32,964 nt of DNA from an uncultured Bacteroidales bacterium (GTDB lineage: Bacteria > Bacteroidota > Bacteroidia > Bacteroidales > UBA932). The stretch covers positions 1 to 32,964 of the forward strand of contig CALYTI010000025.1 in NCBI GenBank assembly GCA_945487035.1. The letters run 5' to 3'. Of this stretch, positions 9,101 to 15,729 are shown in pieces. The notes under the pieces were generated by a model. The model was not told the origin of the DNA. It worked only from the letters and a program-made list of their open reading frames with translations, and ran no database searches. The translations under genes were made by a program, and so were the position numbers. Numbering within the stretch: the first letter of the stretch is position 1; every line of letters starts with the position of its first letter.

Positions 9101-9252
9101 CTGCACTCGGTGTGCTGCCTATGATTATCAGCGGCGATCTGCTGTGGATGCCTATGGGAGTAGTGATATGCTTCGGCACCTTGCTTTCCATTTTCCCAAT
9201 TACCCTGATTATGCCTATTTCATATTGGCAAATCTTCAAAAGAAAGAAATGA
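6172..9252 (+). CDS. RND efflux permease (AcrB/HAE family)
   Basis: Encodes 1026 residues, the usual length for a hydrophobe/amphiphile RND exporter, a trimeric proton antiporter of the inner membrane. TM1 is near 16-36, large periplasmic loops follow TM1 and TM7, and 12 membrane segments can be drawn. GMIVDDSIITMDGY puts the proton-relay Asp pair at about 408-409, matching AcrB D407/D408. In the later helix, VGIIVRNGIIMFEY has Arg where AcrB has Lys940, a substitution I believe is common in Bacteroidota relatives. The signature strand PTFEIKQGLIAVAYPGA lies after TM1. Substrate cannot be told from sequence. The stop overlaps the start of the channel gene (ATGA), so the three pump genes are one operon. 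Confidence 0.95.
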   Translation: MPKQGFTSRTVMGAMKYKNIVLFFLTVLIVMGAYGLMTMNKDEFPTFEIKQGLIAVAYPGADVDQMVEEVAKPMEKKLFSMQEIIRESTRVVCKDGMCYIYVDVNVPAAKKTETWSKIRLELDGYKAQLPPGVLAIVVLDDFSDLTSVLIALESEDKGYDELQGYADRLTEMLQDIPQLASVKLLGEQSEEIAVNVDMERLAAYGISPSALMMQYASADIQLLGGSLSTDRGSTPVHMQRSIGSEKELGEKVIYTSREGESLRLKDIATIERRYKDPSAIVTFNGHDALVLSISMRPDNNIVSFGKDVDKVLAAFEMDLPDSVTITRITDQPAVVGNSVWSFLRDLLISMLVVILVMILLFPIKSALIASSGVPVCTAVALALMYLCGITLNTVSLAALIVVLGMIVDDSIITMDGYMDKLGRGMPRIEAACASAQELFPPMFMATVAISAMFFPMLGIISGYLGDFIQTFPWVITFALMASLAYAILVVPSLETRFIRSARQEKETIITKFQNKLFAGLNGAYEKLQNFCFKIPRLTILMGVGIVALGLLMFSKTNIQLMPMANRPLFAVEIYLPPESTLDQTRAVADSLSRMLRADSRISNVTEFIGSGTPRFHATYNPILPGPNVAQLVVNTTSNKATGACLREMEDKYEHYFTNAKIHFKQMDYQGVACPVELKVIGEDYDAVCSVADSLKSFMSGLDMIKWVHSDTDNLLPGIAIQMDEDQAAQVGVNRAMMNVYLSGSLSGSPIATLREDGKELPVRLYSNQLSDGASYEAIANTLVPSAVPGLMVPLRQVADIRPEWAPEQICRCAGEQVVYVGADMKYGMSQPLATKALKKYLAGTQLPDGVRVEFGGLNSVNKSVGPEIALSFLAAVFILFVFLLFHFKKISLAILTIVLSTLCLFGAFFGLWVFDLDFSMTAVLGLISLVGIIVRNGIIMFEYAEELHYQKGYSIEEAAREAGKRRMRPIFLTSCTTALGVLPMIISGDLLWMPMGVVICFGTLLSIFPITLIMPISYWQIFKRKK

Positions 9253-10610
9253 AACTCTATAAACAGATAACTTGCATCGCTTTGTTTTGCTCTGCGGCCT
9301 TCAGCCTCGGTGCACAGAGCACGCATATGGAACTGAGCCTGGAAGACGCGCTGTCTGCGGCAAGGCAGAACGAAATACAGATAAAGAACGCAAGGCTGGA
9401 TTATCAGGCTTCGCTATATCAGAAACAGGAGGCTTTTGCCGAATATTTCCCGCGGGTTTCGGCAATGGCCCTGGGTTTCTATGCAGTTAATCCTATGCTT
9501 GAAATAGGAATTACAGATATCCTGGGAGACAATGATTTTGCATGGGGAGTTCAGCAGAAGGCAGAGGAACTTGCCGGCGCTTACGGATTCAATACCACCT
9601 ACACAGCCTTCAAAAGTGGTTATTCCACTTCTCTCTCTCTGATGCAGCCTCTGTATGCGGGCGGCAGAATTGTCAACGGCAATAAATTGGCCTCACTTGG
9701 AGTCCAGGCCTCAGACCTTCAGCTGAAACTGCAGGAAAGAAAAACTGACCAGCAGATTGAGAAGGACTGGTGGGAAATTGCTTCCCTTGAGGATCAGATT
9801 GCCAATCTCGAACATATGGACGGGACTCTTGAAACCGTCTATTCGCAGTTGAAGGGTGCTGTGGCATCAGGGCTCAGCGCCGAGAGCGATCTCTATCAGG
9901 TCGAGCTTTCAAGAAACGAACTGAAAGCAGGGCTCAAAAAGGCCAGGCACGGCGCAAGACTGCTGAAAATGAATCTGCTCAATACGATAGGTCTTGATTA
10001 TGACTGCGTGGATTCGGTTTTATTTGTAAGGTCAGAGCTGGAAGCGGGAACTCCCGAGTCATATTACCGGGACCCCGAGCGGATTATCGCCAATATGGAA
10101 GAGAGCAAACTCCTGGACCTTCAGGTGCGCGCAAAGAAACTTGAGAAAAAGATGAGCATAGGGGAGTGTCTTCCCCAGCTTGCACTTGGTGCCACTGCCG
10201 GTTATTCGGATTTTTATGACAAGCCTAGGTTCAACACCATTGCTTTTGCTACGGTTCAGATTCCTCTTTCCGATTGGGGCAAGACGTCCCGTAAGGCCAA
10301 AAGGCTCGATACCGAGATTCAGAAGGCTGAGAATGAGAGGGATTACCTTGGACGTCAGCTGCGTCTGATGGTTGACAAGTTGTGGATGGAGCTTGATGCT
10401 GCCTATGACCAGTGGCAGCTCAAACAGCAGAGCCTGGATAACAGCAAAAAGCTCTATGACTATGCGGCAGCCAATTACAGTGCCGGTCTGATTCCGCTTC
10501 AGGACCTTCTGCAGGCAGAAAGCCAGTACCGGAAGGCCTGCACAGAGAATGCTGATGCATTGATAGAATACAGAAATGCAATTGTAGCCTACACCTGTCT
10601 GATGAAATAG
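9249..10610 (+). CDS. TolC-family outer-membrane efflux channel
   Basis: Encodes 453 residues with a signal peptide ending near SLGAQ. The OEP repeat pattern is clear: MELSLEDALSAARQNE opens the first half, SLSLMQPLYAGGRIVNGNK is the typical beta-strand plus helix start, and TVQIPLSDWGKTSRKAKRL is its counterpart in the second half, with long helices such as LDAAYDQWQLKQQSLDNSKK. This forms the outer-membrane barrel and periplasmic tunnel of the RND pump encoded just upstream. I use the ATG at 9249, which overlaps the permease stop by four bases, rather than upstream in-frame starts inside the permease gene. The end is three bases from the convergent trkH stop, with no visible terminator. Confidence 0.93.
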   Translation: MKLYKQITCIALFCSAAFSLGAQSTHMELSLEDALSAARQNEIQIKNARLDYQASLYQKQEAFAEYFPRVSAMALGFYAVNPMLEIGITDILGDNDFAWGVQQKAEELAGAYGFNTTYTAFKSGYSTSLSLMQPLYAGGRIVNGNKLASLGVQASDLQLKLQERKTDQQIEKDWWEIASLEDQIANLEHMDGTLETVYSQLKGAVASGLSAESDLYQVELSRNELKAGLKKARHGARLLKMNLLNTIGLDYDCVDSVLFVRSELEAGTPESYYRDPERIIANMEESKLLDLQVRAKKLEKKMSIGECLPQLALGATAGYSDFYDKPRFNTIAFATVQIPLSDWGKTSRKAKRLDTEIQKAENERDYLGRQLRLMVDKLWMELDAAYDQWQLKQQSLDNSKKLYDYAAANYSAGLIPLQDLLQAESQYRKACTENADALIEYRNAIVAYTCLMK

Positions 10611-10613
10611 GCA

Positions 10614-12059
10614 TTAACGGGATTTCTTGCCGATAAAGTAGAGAACCGGGAAGAGCTCAAGACGGCCGATAATCATAAGGGCCATAGCGTTGTATTTGGC
10701 GAGCATAGGTACATTTGCGAAATTGCCGCAGGAGCCTATGCTGCCCAAGCCCGGTCCTACATTTCCAATGCAGGCAACGGCTCCGGTCCAGGCTTCGCGC
10801 ATTTCCATTCCGCACATAGTGTTGACGAGAGCTCCCAGTGCAATAATCATCACATAGCAGATGATGAATACCAGAACGGTACGGTCCGACTTGTCGCTGA
10901 TCAGCCTGTGTTCGAGTTGGACACTGGCGACTCTGTTCGGGCTGCGGAGTTCGAAAATCTGCTGTTTGAGACTGCGTATGGCTATCAGCAGCCTGTCCAT
11001 CTTGATGCCTCCGGAAGTTGACCCCGAGCATCCGCAAACAAGAGAAAGTGCAACAACCATACAGGTGGCAAAAGGAGGCCATACTGCCGTGTCAGTTGTG
11101 GCGTAACCTGTTGTTGTACAAAGGGATGCGGCCTGGAAAGCCGAGTGCCTAAGACAATTCCATAAATTGCCGTAGCTCCCGTTTGCATAAAGTGTAATGG
11201 TGATGATTACGGTTGAAATGAGGAAGGCCAAGTAGAAAGCCTGTGTCACATCGGAGTGCAGCAGCTGCTTGAGGCCGTCTTTGGTGAAAATCCTTCCAAG
11301 GAGGACAAAGCGGGTGCTTGCCAGAAGCATAACTACTATTATGATGGACTCGACCACAGGGCTGTTGAAGGCTGCTATACTGGCATTTCTGGTCGAAAAG
11401 CCGCAGGTGCTGCAGGCTGACATTGCGTGGGTGACTGCATCGAACCAGCCGAGACCTGACAATTTGAGAGAAAGGACGGCTACAACGGTAAGAACGATAT
11501 AGGTCGCAACTGTGATGCGGGTAAATGACGCGCCACTCAGATGAACTGAACTTCTGGCTATCTGGGACATCTCCACTCCGGTCAGCCTGTTGTCGTTGCC
11601 TTGGGAAGCTGGCAGGAGCAGGGAGAAAAGCGCGATGATTCCCACACCTCCTATCCAGGCAGTGGACATTCTCCAGAACAGCAGGCCGCGCGGAAGCGCT
11701 TCGATATCATTGAGTATGGATGCACCTGTGGTGGTAAACCCGGATACGGACTCGAACAGGGCATTGGTAAAGGTGAACTCTCCGCCGTACATCAGGTATG
11801 GAATCATACCGAGGATACTGGCCAGAGTCCAGGAGCCGACCACAATGAAGAACCCTTCTTCGCGGTTCAGACGCGCCTTATCCCGCACAAATATGCTGGG
11901 AAAGGCTCCAAGCAATCCGGCAAGGGTGCCGGAGACAATAAGGGGCCAGAATGATTCATCCATTCCGTAAATGGCGGATACACCGGCGGAGATGAACATA
12001 AAGGCCGCTACGCAGAGCAGCGACGTCCCAATGTATTTGACCGTAACCCCTATTCTCAT
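10614..12059 (-). CDS. trkH: TrkH-type potassium uptake membrane subunit
   Basis: Encodes 481 residues, the normal TrkH size, forming the K+-translocating subunit of the inner membrane. Four pore-loop motifs of the MPM repeats are visible: GFTTTGASI, CSTCGFSTRNASI, CTTTGYATTD and GNVGPGLGSIG, each with the filter glycine. The start is taken at ATG 12059 (MRIGVTVKYIGTSLL); in-frame codons continue to 12134 but that extension lacks similarity, crosses the likely promoter and overlaps the divergent gene. The cytoplasmic NAD-binding partner TrkA is not in this window, so it must be encoded elsewhere if used. It is convergent with the tolC-like gene. Confidence 0.93.
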   Translation of the reverse strand: MRIGVTVKYIGTSLLCVAAFMFISAGVSAIYGMDESFWPLIVSGTLAGLLGAFPSIFVRDKARLNREEGFFIVVGSWTLASILGMIPYLMYGGEFTFTNALFESVSGFTTTGASILNDIEALPRGLLFWRMSTAWIGGVGIIALFSLLLPASQGNDNRLTGVEMSQIARSSVHLSGASFTRITVATYIVLTVVAVLSLKLSGLGWFDAVTHAMSACSTCGFSTRNASIAAFNSPVVESIIIVVMLLASTRFVLLGRIFTKDGLKQLLHSDVTQAFYLAFLISTVIITITLYANGSYGNLWNCLRHSAFQAASLCTTTGYATTDTAVWPPFATCMVVALSLVCGCSGSTSGGIKMDRLLIAIRSLKQQIFELRSPNRVASVQLEHRLISDKSDRTVLVFIICYVMIIALGALVNTMCGMEMREAWTGAVACIGNVGPGLGSIGSCGNFANVPMLAKYNAMALMIIGRLELFPVLYFIGKKSR

Positions 12060-12080
12060 AAAAGCAGGCTTTGTGCGGCA

Positions 12081-12088
12081 CAAATATA
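12081..12088 (-). promoter_or_regulatory. Candidate -7 box for trkH
   Basis: On the minus strand TATATTTG (12088 to 12081) lies 21 bases upstream of the trkH ATG and fits TAnnTTTG. No clear TTTG is seen at -33. It is back to back with the box of the divergent metal locus. Confidence 0.45.
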
Positions 12089-12112
12089 GTGCTTTTTTCG
12101 GCATTTTTTTTG

Positions 12113-12120
12113 TAAATTTG
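12113..12120 (+). promoter_or_regulatory. Candidate -7 box for the metal locus
   Basis: TAAATTTG at 12113-12120 ends eight bases before the ATG of the Cys/His-rich gene. Transcription would start about two bases before the start codon, so the mRNA could be nearly leaderless. No TTTG is visible at the expected -33 position. Confidence 0.45.
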
Positions 12121-12128
12121 CGACCGGA

Positions 12129-12569
12129 ATGCAAAAGTCGCTCTACATAAAACTGGCTGCAGTGGCAGTGGTGTTCGTCTATATTCTGAGTTCAATCGGG
12201 ATTAACGTGCACAGTTGCCACAACAGCGGCAATGTGAATGTTTCCATAGTCGGAAGCGAACTGTTGAGCCACTGCTGCAACTGCGGAAAGCATCATTGCG
12301 ACTGTGAAGAGCATCATTGCGAAGTCAATCACGAACTTCATCACAGCATCGACTGCTGCACGGACACCGTACTGAAAATAGTGATTACCGGGTTCGACGG
12401 TTCCGACAACGATGTCAAGGTCCCGGTTTCCGCAGAACTTCCGTCTTTCATCTGCCGGAACTACAGCTTGGAGTCCTGCTCCGTCCCTGTTTTCAATTTT
12501 TCGCAGGAGCGTAATGTCTTCAGGCAGAATGAGGACATCTTGAGGGATAACTGTGTTTTGAGGGTTTAG
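12129..12569 (+). CDS. Cys/His-rich HYC_CC_PP-like metal-locus protein
   Basis: Encodes 146 residues with an N-terminal membrane or signal segment (LAAVAVVFVYILSSIGINV) followed directly by HSC. A dense Cys/His cluster follows at about residues 49-78, including SHCCNCGKHHCDCEEHHC and SIDCC. This order (a short hydrophobic N terminus, H-x-C, then a CC pair and a beta-rich tail) resembles the HYC_CC_PP family of Bacteroidota; the Pro pair is less clear here. The cluster looks suited to binding soft or borderline metals such as Cu or Zn in the periplasm. Its position before a TonB receptor and an HMA-domain protein supports a metal role. The assignment is by motif order and context only. Confidence 0.65.
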   Translation: MQKSLYIKLAAVAVVFVYILSSIGINVHSCHNSGNVNVSIVGSELLSHCCNCGKHHCDCEEHHCEVNHELHHSIDCCTDTVLKIVITGFDGSDNDVKVPVSAELPSFICRNYSLESCSVPVFNFSQERNVFRQNEDILRDNCVLRV

Positions 12570-12571
12570 CC

Positions 12572-12597
12572 ATTGTCCTTTCCCCCTTTTGGACAAT
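12572..12597 (+). other. Intergenic RNA hairpin between the metal gene and its TonB receptor
   Basis: ATTGTCC (12572-12578) and GGACAAT (12591-12597) form a perfect seven-base stem with a pyrimidine-rich 12-base loop. No U tract follows, so it is a poor terminator. It may be a processing or stability element, or a partial attenuator, tuning receptor expression. Confidence 0.4.
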
Positions 12598-12627
12598 CAT
12601 TACTAAACCATTAAAACACAATTATTT

Positions 12628-14685
12628 ATGCATATCAAAACCTTAATCGGCACTCTGCTGGTGTTTGCCTCTGTCCAGCAGGCCTTTTCTCAGGAACTTC
12701 CTGATACAACCGATATCTATCGCGACAGGGCTGACAGCCTTGAGGCTACTGTTCTTGTCGCCCGCCAGAGAGGCAATACTTTGAGCAAATACACTCCCAA
12801 CAGAGTTGAAACCATCACTGCTGCAGGACTTTGCAAGATGGCCTGCTGCAACCTTGCAGAGAGCTTCGAAAACTCAGCCAGTGTAACCGTTGGCTATTCC
12901 GATGCTGTTACCGGGGCAAGGCAGATAAGGCTCCTTGGACTCAGCGGCATATATACCCAGATGCTTGACGAGAACAGACCTGTGATGAGAGGCCTTGCTT
13001 CTCCTTTCGGCCTGAGCTATGTGCCCGGGCAGTGGCTTGAAAGCATTCAAATCGCAAAGGGCGTCACTTCGGTCATCAACGGAGTCGAGAGTCTCACCGG
13101 GCAGATCAATATGGAACACCGCAAACCTACGGATGAGAAGCCTCTTTTCCTCAATGCGGTGATAATGAATGATACCAAGGCCGATTTCAATATCGCTTCA
13201 TCTCTTCAGCTGGGAGAAAACTGGAGTACTGTGCTTCTGGGACACATAAGCGGCAACGGTATGGAGATGGACCAGAACAAGGACGGCTTTATGGATGATC
13301 CGAAGAGTCTCCAGCTGAATTTCGCCAACCGCTGGCTTTACTATTCTCCCGACGGGACCCAGGTACGCTTCGGCATCAAGGCCCTTAGGGACGCAAGGCA
13401 GGGAGGTCAGCTCACAAGCATCGAGAATCCTTGGCAGTCCGGTATTGTCAATACTTCTTTCAATGCCTATACCAAGGTGGGAGTGCCGCTGTGCGAGGAC
13501 AATTCGCGCAATATTGCAGCCGTTCTGGATTATACCTATTATAATATGGATTCCTCCTTCGGAGCGTCAAGCTATCTCGCAAGCCAGCAGTCCGGTTTTC
13601 TCAATCTCCTGTATCAGAATGAGATAAACGAAAACCACAGGTTTACTGCAGGAGCGGGAAGCACCATAGACCTCTTTACTGAGGACCTGCTCAAGGGTGC
13701 AGCAGCCTTTAAGGATCTCCGAACCCTCCAGGCAAATGCGGGACTCTTCGGAGAATACACCTACAAGAACGGGGAAGTCTTCTCTCTTATAGCCGGTCTT
13801 CGCGGTGAATGGTACAAGGATAACGGCATTCAGGTTTCACCCCGTCTTACCGTAAAGTACAGCCCTGTTGAAGATATAGTAATCAGGGCGAATGCAGGGC
13901 GCGGCCTGCGTTATTCGAACCCTTTGACCGACAATATAGGAGTATTCTCTACCGGAAAAGAATTTGTAACGCCGGGAAGCGAGGGCTGGAACTACCGCCA
14001 TACCCTTGAGGATGCCTGGACGGGCGGTGGCAATATCACCTGGTATTTCCCGATAAGAGATGAGAAAGCCTGGCTGAGTTTCGACTATTTCAGGAGCCAG
14101 TTTGTCAATCAGGCTATAGTAGATTATGAGTATGCGCCGAATACAATTGCTTTCTATACTCTCGAAGATATCAACGCCAAAGGCAAAAGCTGGTCCGATA
14201 CCTATCAGCTGGATTTCTCCTGCGAGCCGGTCGAAAGATTCAACATTACACTTACCGGACGATATACCGATTCGCGTATGATGACAACCCGCGGTCTTGT
14301 GGAGCGTCCTATGACCAGCCGCTACAAGGCGGTGCTCAACCTGCAGTACACCAGCAACCTCAGCAAGTGGATATTCGATTTCACCGCTTCTCTCAACGGC
14401 AGTGCCAGGGTTTATAACTTTATGGAAAGCCTGACCGGTGCGGACGGAGCCCTGCTGTATCCGGACGGTCAGACTCCCGCTTACCCTCTGCTTTATTTCC
14501 AGGTTACCCGCAGGTTCAAGGGTCTGGATGTATATGTAGGAGGGGAGAACCTTACCAATTATACTCAGAAAAACATTATTATAGGAAGTCCTTCTGCGGA
14601 TAATTTCGATGCAAGCTGCGTATGGGGACCTATGATGGGAACCAGAATTTATGCGGGTCTGCGTTTCACCTTATGGAAATATTGA
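12628..14685 (+). CDS. TonB-dependent outer-membrane receptor, probable metal-related
   Basis: Encodes 685 residues. A signal peptide ends near AFSQ, and LEATVLVARQRG looks like the TonB box. The plug begins about residue 60 and carries GLCKMACCNLAESFENSASV, with the paired Cys typical of a Bacteroidota receptor group, then ARQIRLLGLSGIYTQMLDE and LTGQINMEHRKP. The remainder is a 22-strand-type barrel ending in GTRIYAGLRFTLWKY with a terminal aromatic residue. It lacks the N-terminal carboxypeptidase-regulatory-like extension many relatives have. It would import a ligand across the outer membrane using TonB energy. Flanking Cys-rich and HMA proteins point to copper or another metal chelate rather than glycans: no SusD partner is present. 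Confidence 0.88.
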   Translation: MHIKTLIGTLLVFASVQQAFSQELPDTTDIYRDRADSLEATVLVARQRGNTLSKYTPNRVETITAAGLCKMACCNLAESFENSASVTVGYSDAVTGARQIRLLGLSGIYTQMLDENRPVMRGLASPFGLSYVPGQWLESIQIAKGVTSVINGVESLTGQINMEHRKPTDEKPLFLNAVIMNDTKADFNIASSLQLGENWSTVLLGHISGNGMEMDQNKDGFMDDPKSLQLNFANRWLYYSPDGTQVRFGIKALRDARQGGQLTSIENPWQSGIVNTSFNAYTKVGVPLCEDNSRNIAAVLDYTYYNMDSSFGASSYLASQQSGFLNLLYQNEINENHRFTAGAGSTIDLFTEDLLKGAAAFKDLRTLQANAGLFGEYTYKNGEVFSLIAGLRGEWYKDNGIQVSPRLTVKYSPVEDIVIRANAGRGLRYSNPLTDNIGVFSTGKEFVTPGSEGWNYRHTLEDAWTGGGNITWYFPIRDEKAWLSFDYFRSQFVNQAIVDYEYAPNTIAFYTLEDINAKGKSWSDTYQLDFSCEPVERFNITLTGRYTDSRMMTTRGLVERPMTSRYKAVLNLQYTSNLSKWIFDFTASLNGSARVYNFMESLTGADGALLYPDGQTPAYPLLYFQVTRRFKGLDVYVGGENLTNYTQKNIIIGSPSADNFDASCVWGPMMGTRIYAGLRFTLWKY

Positions 14686-14700
14686 TATAACACCAAGAAT

Positions 14701-15066
14701 ATGAAAAAGATTGTTATCACCCTTTTGCTTGCCCTTATGGCAATGCCGCTCAGTTCATCTGTAAATACCGCTTCCGCCAAGACAATAGCGAGCGAACAGG
14801 TAGCCGACAAAAAGCCGAAGAAGAAGGCAGAGAAGAAAAAGAAGGACTTGAAAACTTTGGTGCTCAGTGCAGATATCCACTGCAAGTCCTGCTCCAACAA
14901 GATTATGGACAATATCGCTTTCGAGAAAGGTGTTACCGATCTCAAAGTGTCCGTTGAGAATAAGACTATTGTACTTACCTATGATGCCGCTAAGACTACC
15001 GAAGAGGCTGTTCTGGCGTCATTGAAGAAGATAGGATATCCGGCAGAGGTGCTCGAAAGAAAATGA
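14701..15066 (+). CDS. Exported HMA-domain (heavy-metal-associated) protein
   Basis: Encodes 121 residues. After a signal peptide (KKIVITLLLALMAMPLSSSV) comes a Lys-rich spacer (KKPKKKAEKKKKDLK) and one HMA domain at about 57-120: LVLSADIHCKSCSNKIMDNI holds the CxxC metal site, followed by GVTDLKVSVENKTIVLTYD and a final helix with the usual IGYPAE stretch. HMA domains bind Cu(I), Zn(II) or similar ions and hand them to partner proteins. Export places it in the periplasm, facing the TonB receptor encoded 15 bases upstream, so it may take up metal entering the cell or buffer excess. No P-type ATPase is present in the window. Confidence 0.88.
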   Translation: MKKIVITLLLALMAMPLSSSVNTASAKTIASEQVADKKPKKKAEKKKKDLKTLVLSADIHCKSCSNKIMDNIAFEKGVTDLKVSVENKTIVLTYDAAKTTEEAVLASLKKIGYPAEVLERK

Positions 15067-15110
15067 TTTTAAGAAATTAGAAAAATTTTTTAGAAATATT
15101 TTTAAAAAAG

Positions 15111-15141
15111 TTTGCTAATTAAATTTTTTGTTGTACCTTTG
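15111..15141 (+). promoter_or_regulatory. Strong consensus promoter for a candidate small RNA
   Basis: TTTG (15111-15114), 19 bases, then TACCTTTG (15134-15141) is an exact match to the Bacteroidota sigma-ABfr promoter layout. The preceding 45 bases are very A/T-rich, like an UP element. Transcription should begin near 15148, where there is no coding sequence for 170 bases. Confidence 0.75.
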
Positions 15142-15147
15142 TATCCG

Positions 15148-15260
15148 GGTTGAGCAAGTGCTAGTTCTTAGCCATCAACCTATTGGTTATTAGTTTTAGT
15201 GTTATTAATTATGTGGTTAGTATGAGTTGTTGCCGTGAGGTCACAACTCATTTCTTTTAT
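15148..15260 (+). ncRNA. Candidate small RNA (about 110 bases)
   Basis: This stretch has its own consensus promoter and ends in an intrinsic terminator. The 5' part folds as GGTTGA (15148-15153) with TCAACC (15175-15180), enclosing GCTA (15160-15163) with TAGC (15169-15172). The strand AACC can alternatively pair with GGTT at 15185-15188 or 15215-15218. No plausible ORF with family similarity lies inside. I do not recognise it as tmRNA, 6S, SRP or RNase P RNA. It may be a free regulatory RNA or a leader of the META lipoprotein gene, which has its own box downstream. Confidence 0.5.
15222..15260 (+). terminator. Intrinsic terminator of the candidate small RNA
   Basis: ATGAGTTGT (15222-15230) pairs perfectly with ACAACTCAT (15243-15251). 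The loop can extend with CC/GG closing a GTGA (GNRA-type) tetraloop. A T-rich tract (TTTCTTTT) follows at once. It lies about 100 bases downstream of the predicted start site. Confidence 0.7.
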
Positions 15261-15287
15261 TGTTTCCATAATGTGCATCTTATTTCG

Positions 15288-15295
15288 TACCTTTG
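15288..15295 (+). promoter_or_regulatory. Candidate -7 box for the META lipoprotein gene
   Basis: TACCTTTG fits the TAnnTTTG consensus, 26 bases before the ATG at 15322. The -33 region is weak (TTTC at about 21 bases upstream). It lies after the preceding terminator, which argues for independent transcription of the lipoprotein gene. Confidence 0.5.
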
Positions 15296-15321
15296 CAATA
15301 CTTACCTTAAATAGAATCGAT

Positions 15322-15729
15322 ATGAACAGAATCAAAACAGTATTTGCAGCTCTGATTTGCGCTTTTGCAATCACTTCCTGCTCCAATGACAAACTCAATG
15401 GCGAGTGGAAACTTGTGGAACTTCTCAATACCCCTGTAGGCGAGTGCTTCAATGAGCCTTTCCTGAAGATAGAAGACGGACGATACAATGGCAATACAGG
15501 TGTCAACTTCATCAATGGAGAGATTGAGACCTGTCCTTTCAAGAAATGCGTTGAATTTGAAGACGGACCTTGCACCAGGATGGCTGCAGACCCTCAGTCA
15601 ATGGCCTTCGAGCGCTCTTTCCTTGAGGCTCTTGATGAAGTGGAGGAGTATGTGCTTGACGGGGATACTCTTTATCTGAACGATGATCACGGCAATGTCC
15701 TGATGAAACTTGTCAGGAAGCAGCAGTAA
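15322..15729 (+). CDS. META-domain (HslJ-like) lipoprotein
   Basis: Encodes 135 residues with a lipoprotein signal (FAALICAFAITSC, Cys 20). The mature part starts LNGEWKLVELLNTPV and continues with FLKIEDGRYNGNTGVNFINGEIE, the strand order of the META/HslJ fold, although the usual GCN element is replaced by GVNFINGE. Two further Cys lie at CPFKKC, then MAFERSFLEALDEVEEYVLDGDTLYL. META proteins are small envelope proteins linked to stress or antibiotic tolerance in other bacteria; the molecular role is unclear. The 3' end overlaps the convergent rluA-type gene by 17 bases. I start at ATG 15322, which places the signal peptide correctly. Confidence 0.75.
   Translation: MNRIKTVFAALICAFAITSCSNDKLNGEWKLVELLNTPVGECFNEPFLKIEDGRYNGNTGVNFINGEIETCPFKKCVEFEDGPCTRMAADPQSMAFERSFLEALDEVEEYVLDGDTLYLNDDHGNVLMKLVRKQQ

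Noticed and set aside
10600..10620. Terminator between the TolC-like gene and trkH
   Set aside because: The two stops are three bases apart and no inverted repeat is present between or just beyond them.
15067..15110. Terminator after the HMA-domain gene
   Set aside because: The stretch is only A/T runs that form weak A-U pairings; it is better seen as an upstream element of the promoter at 15111-15141.
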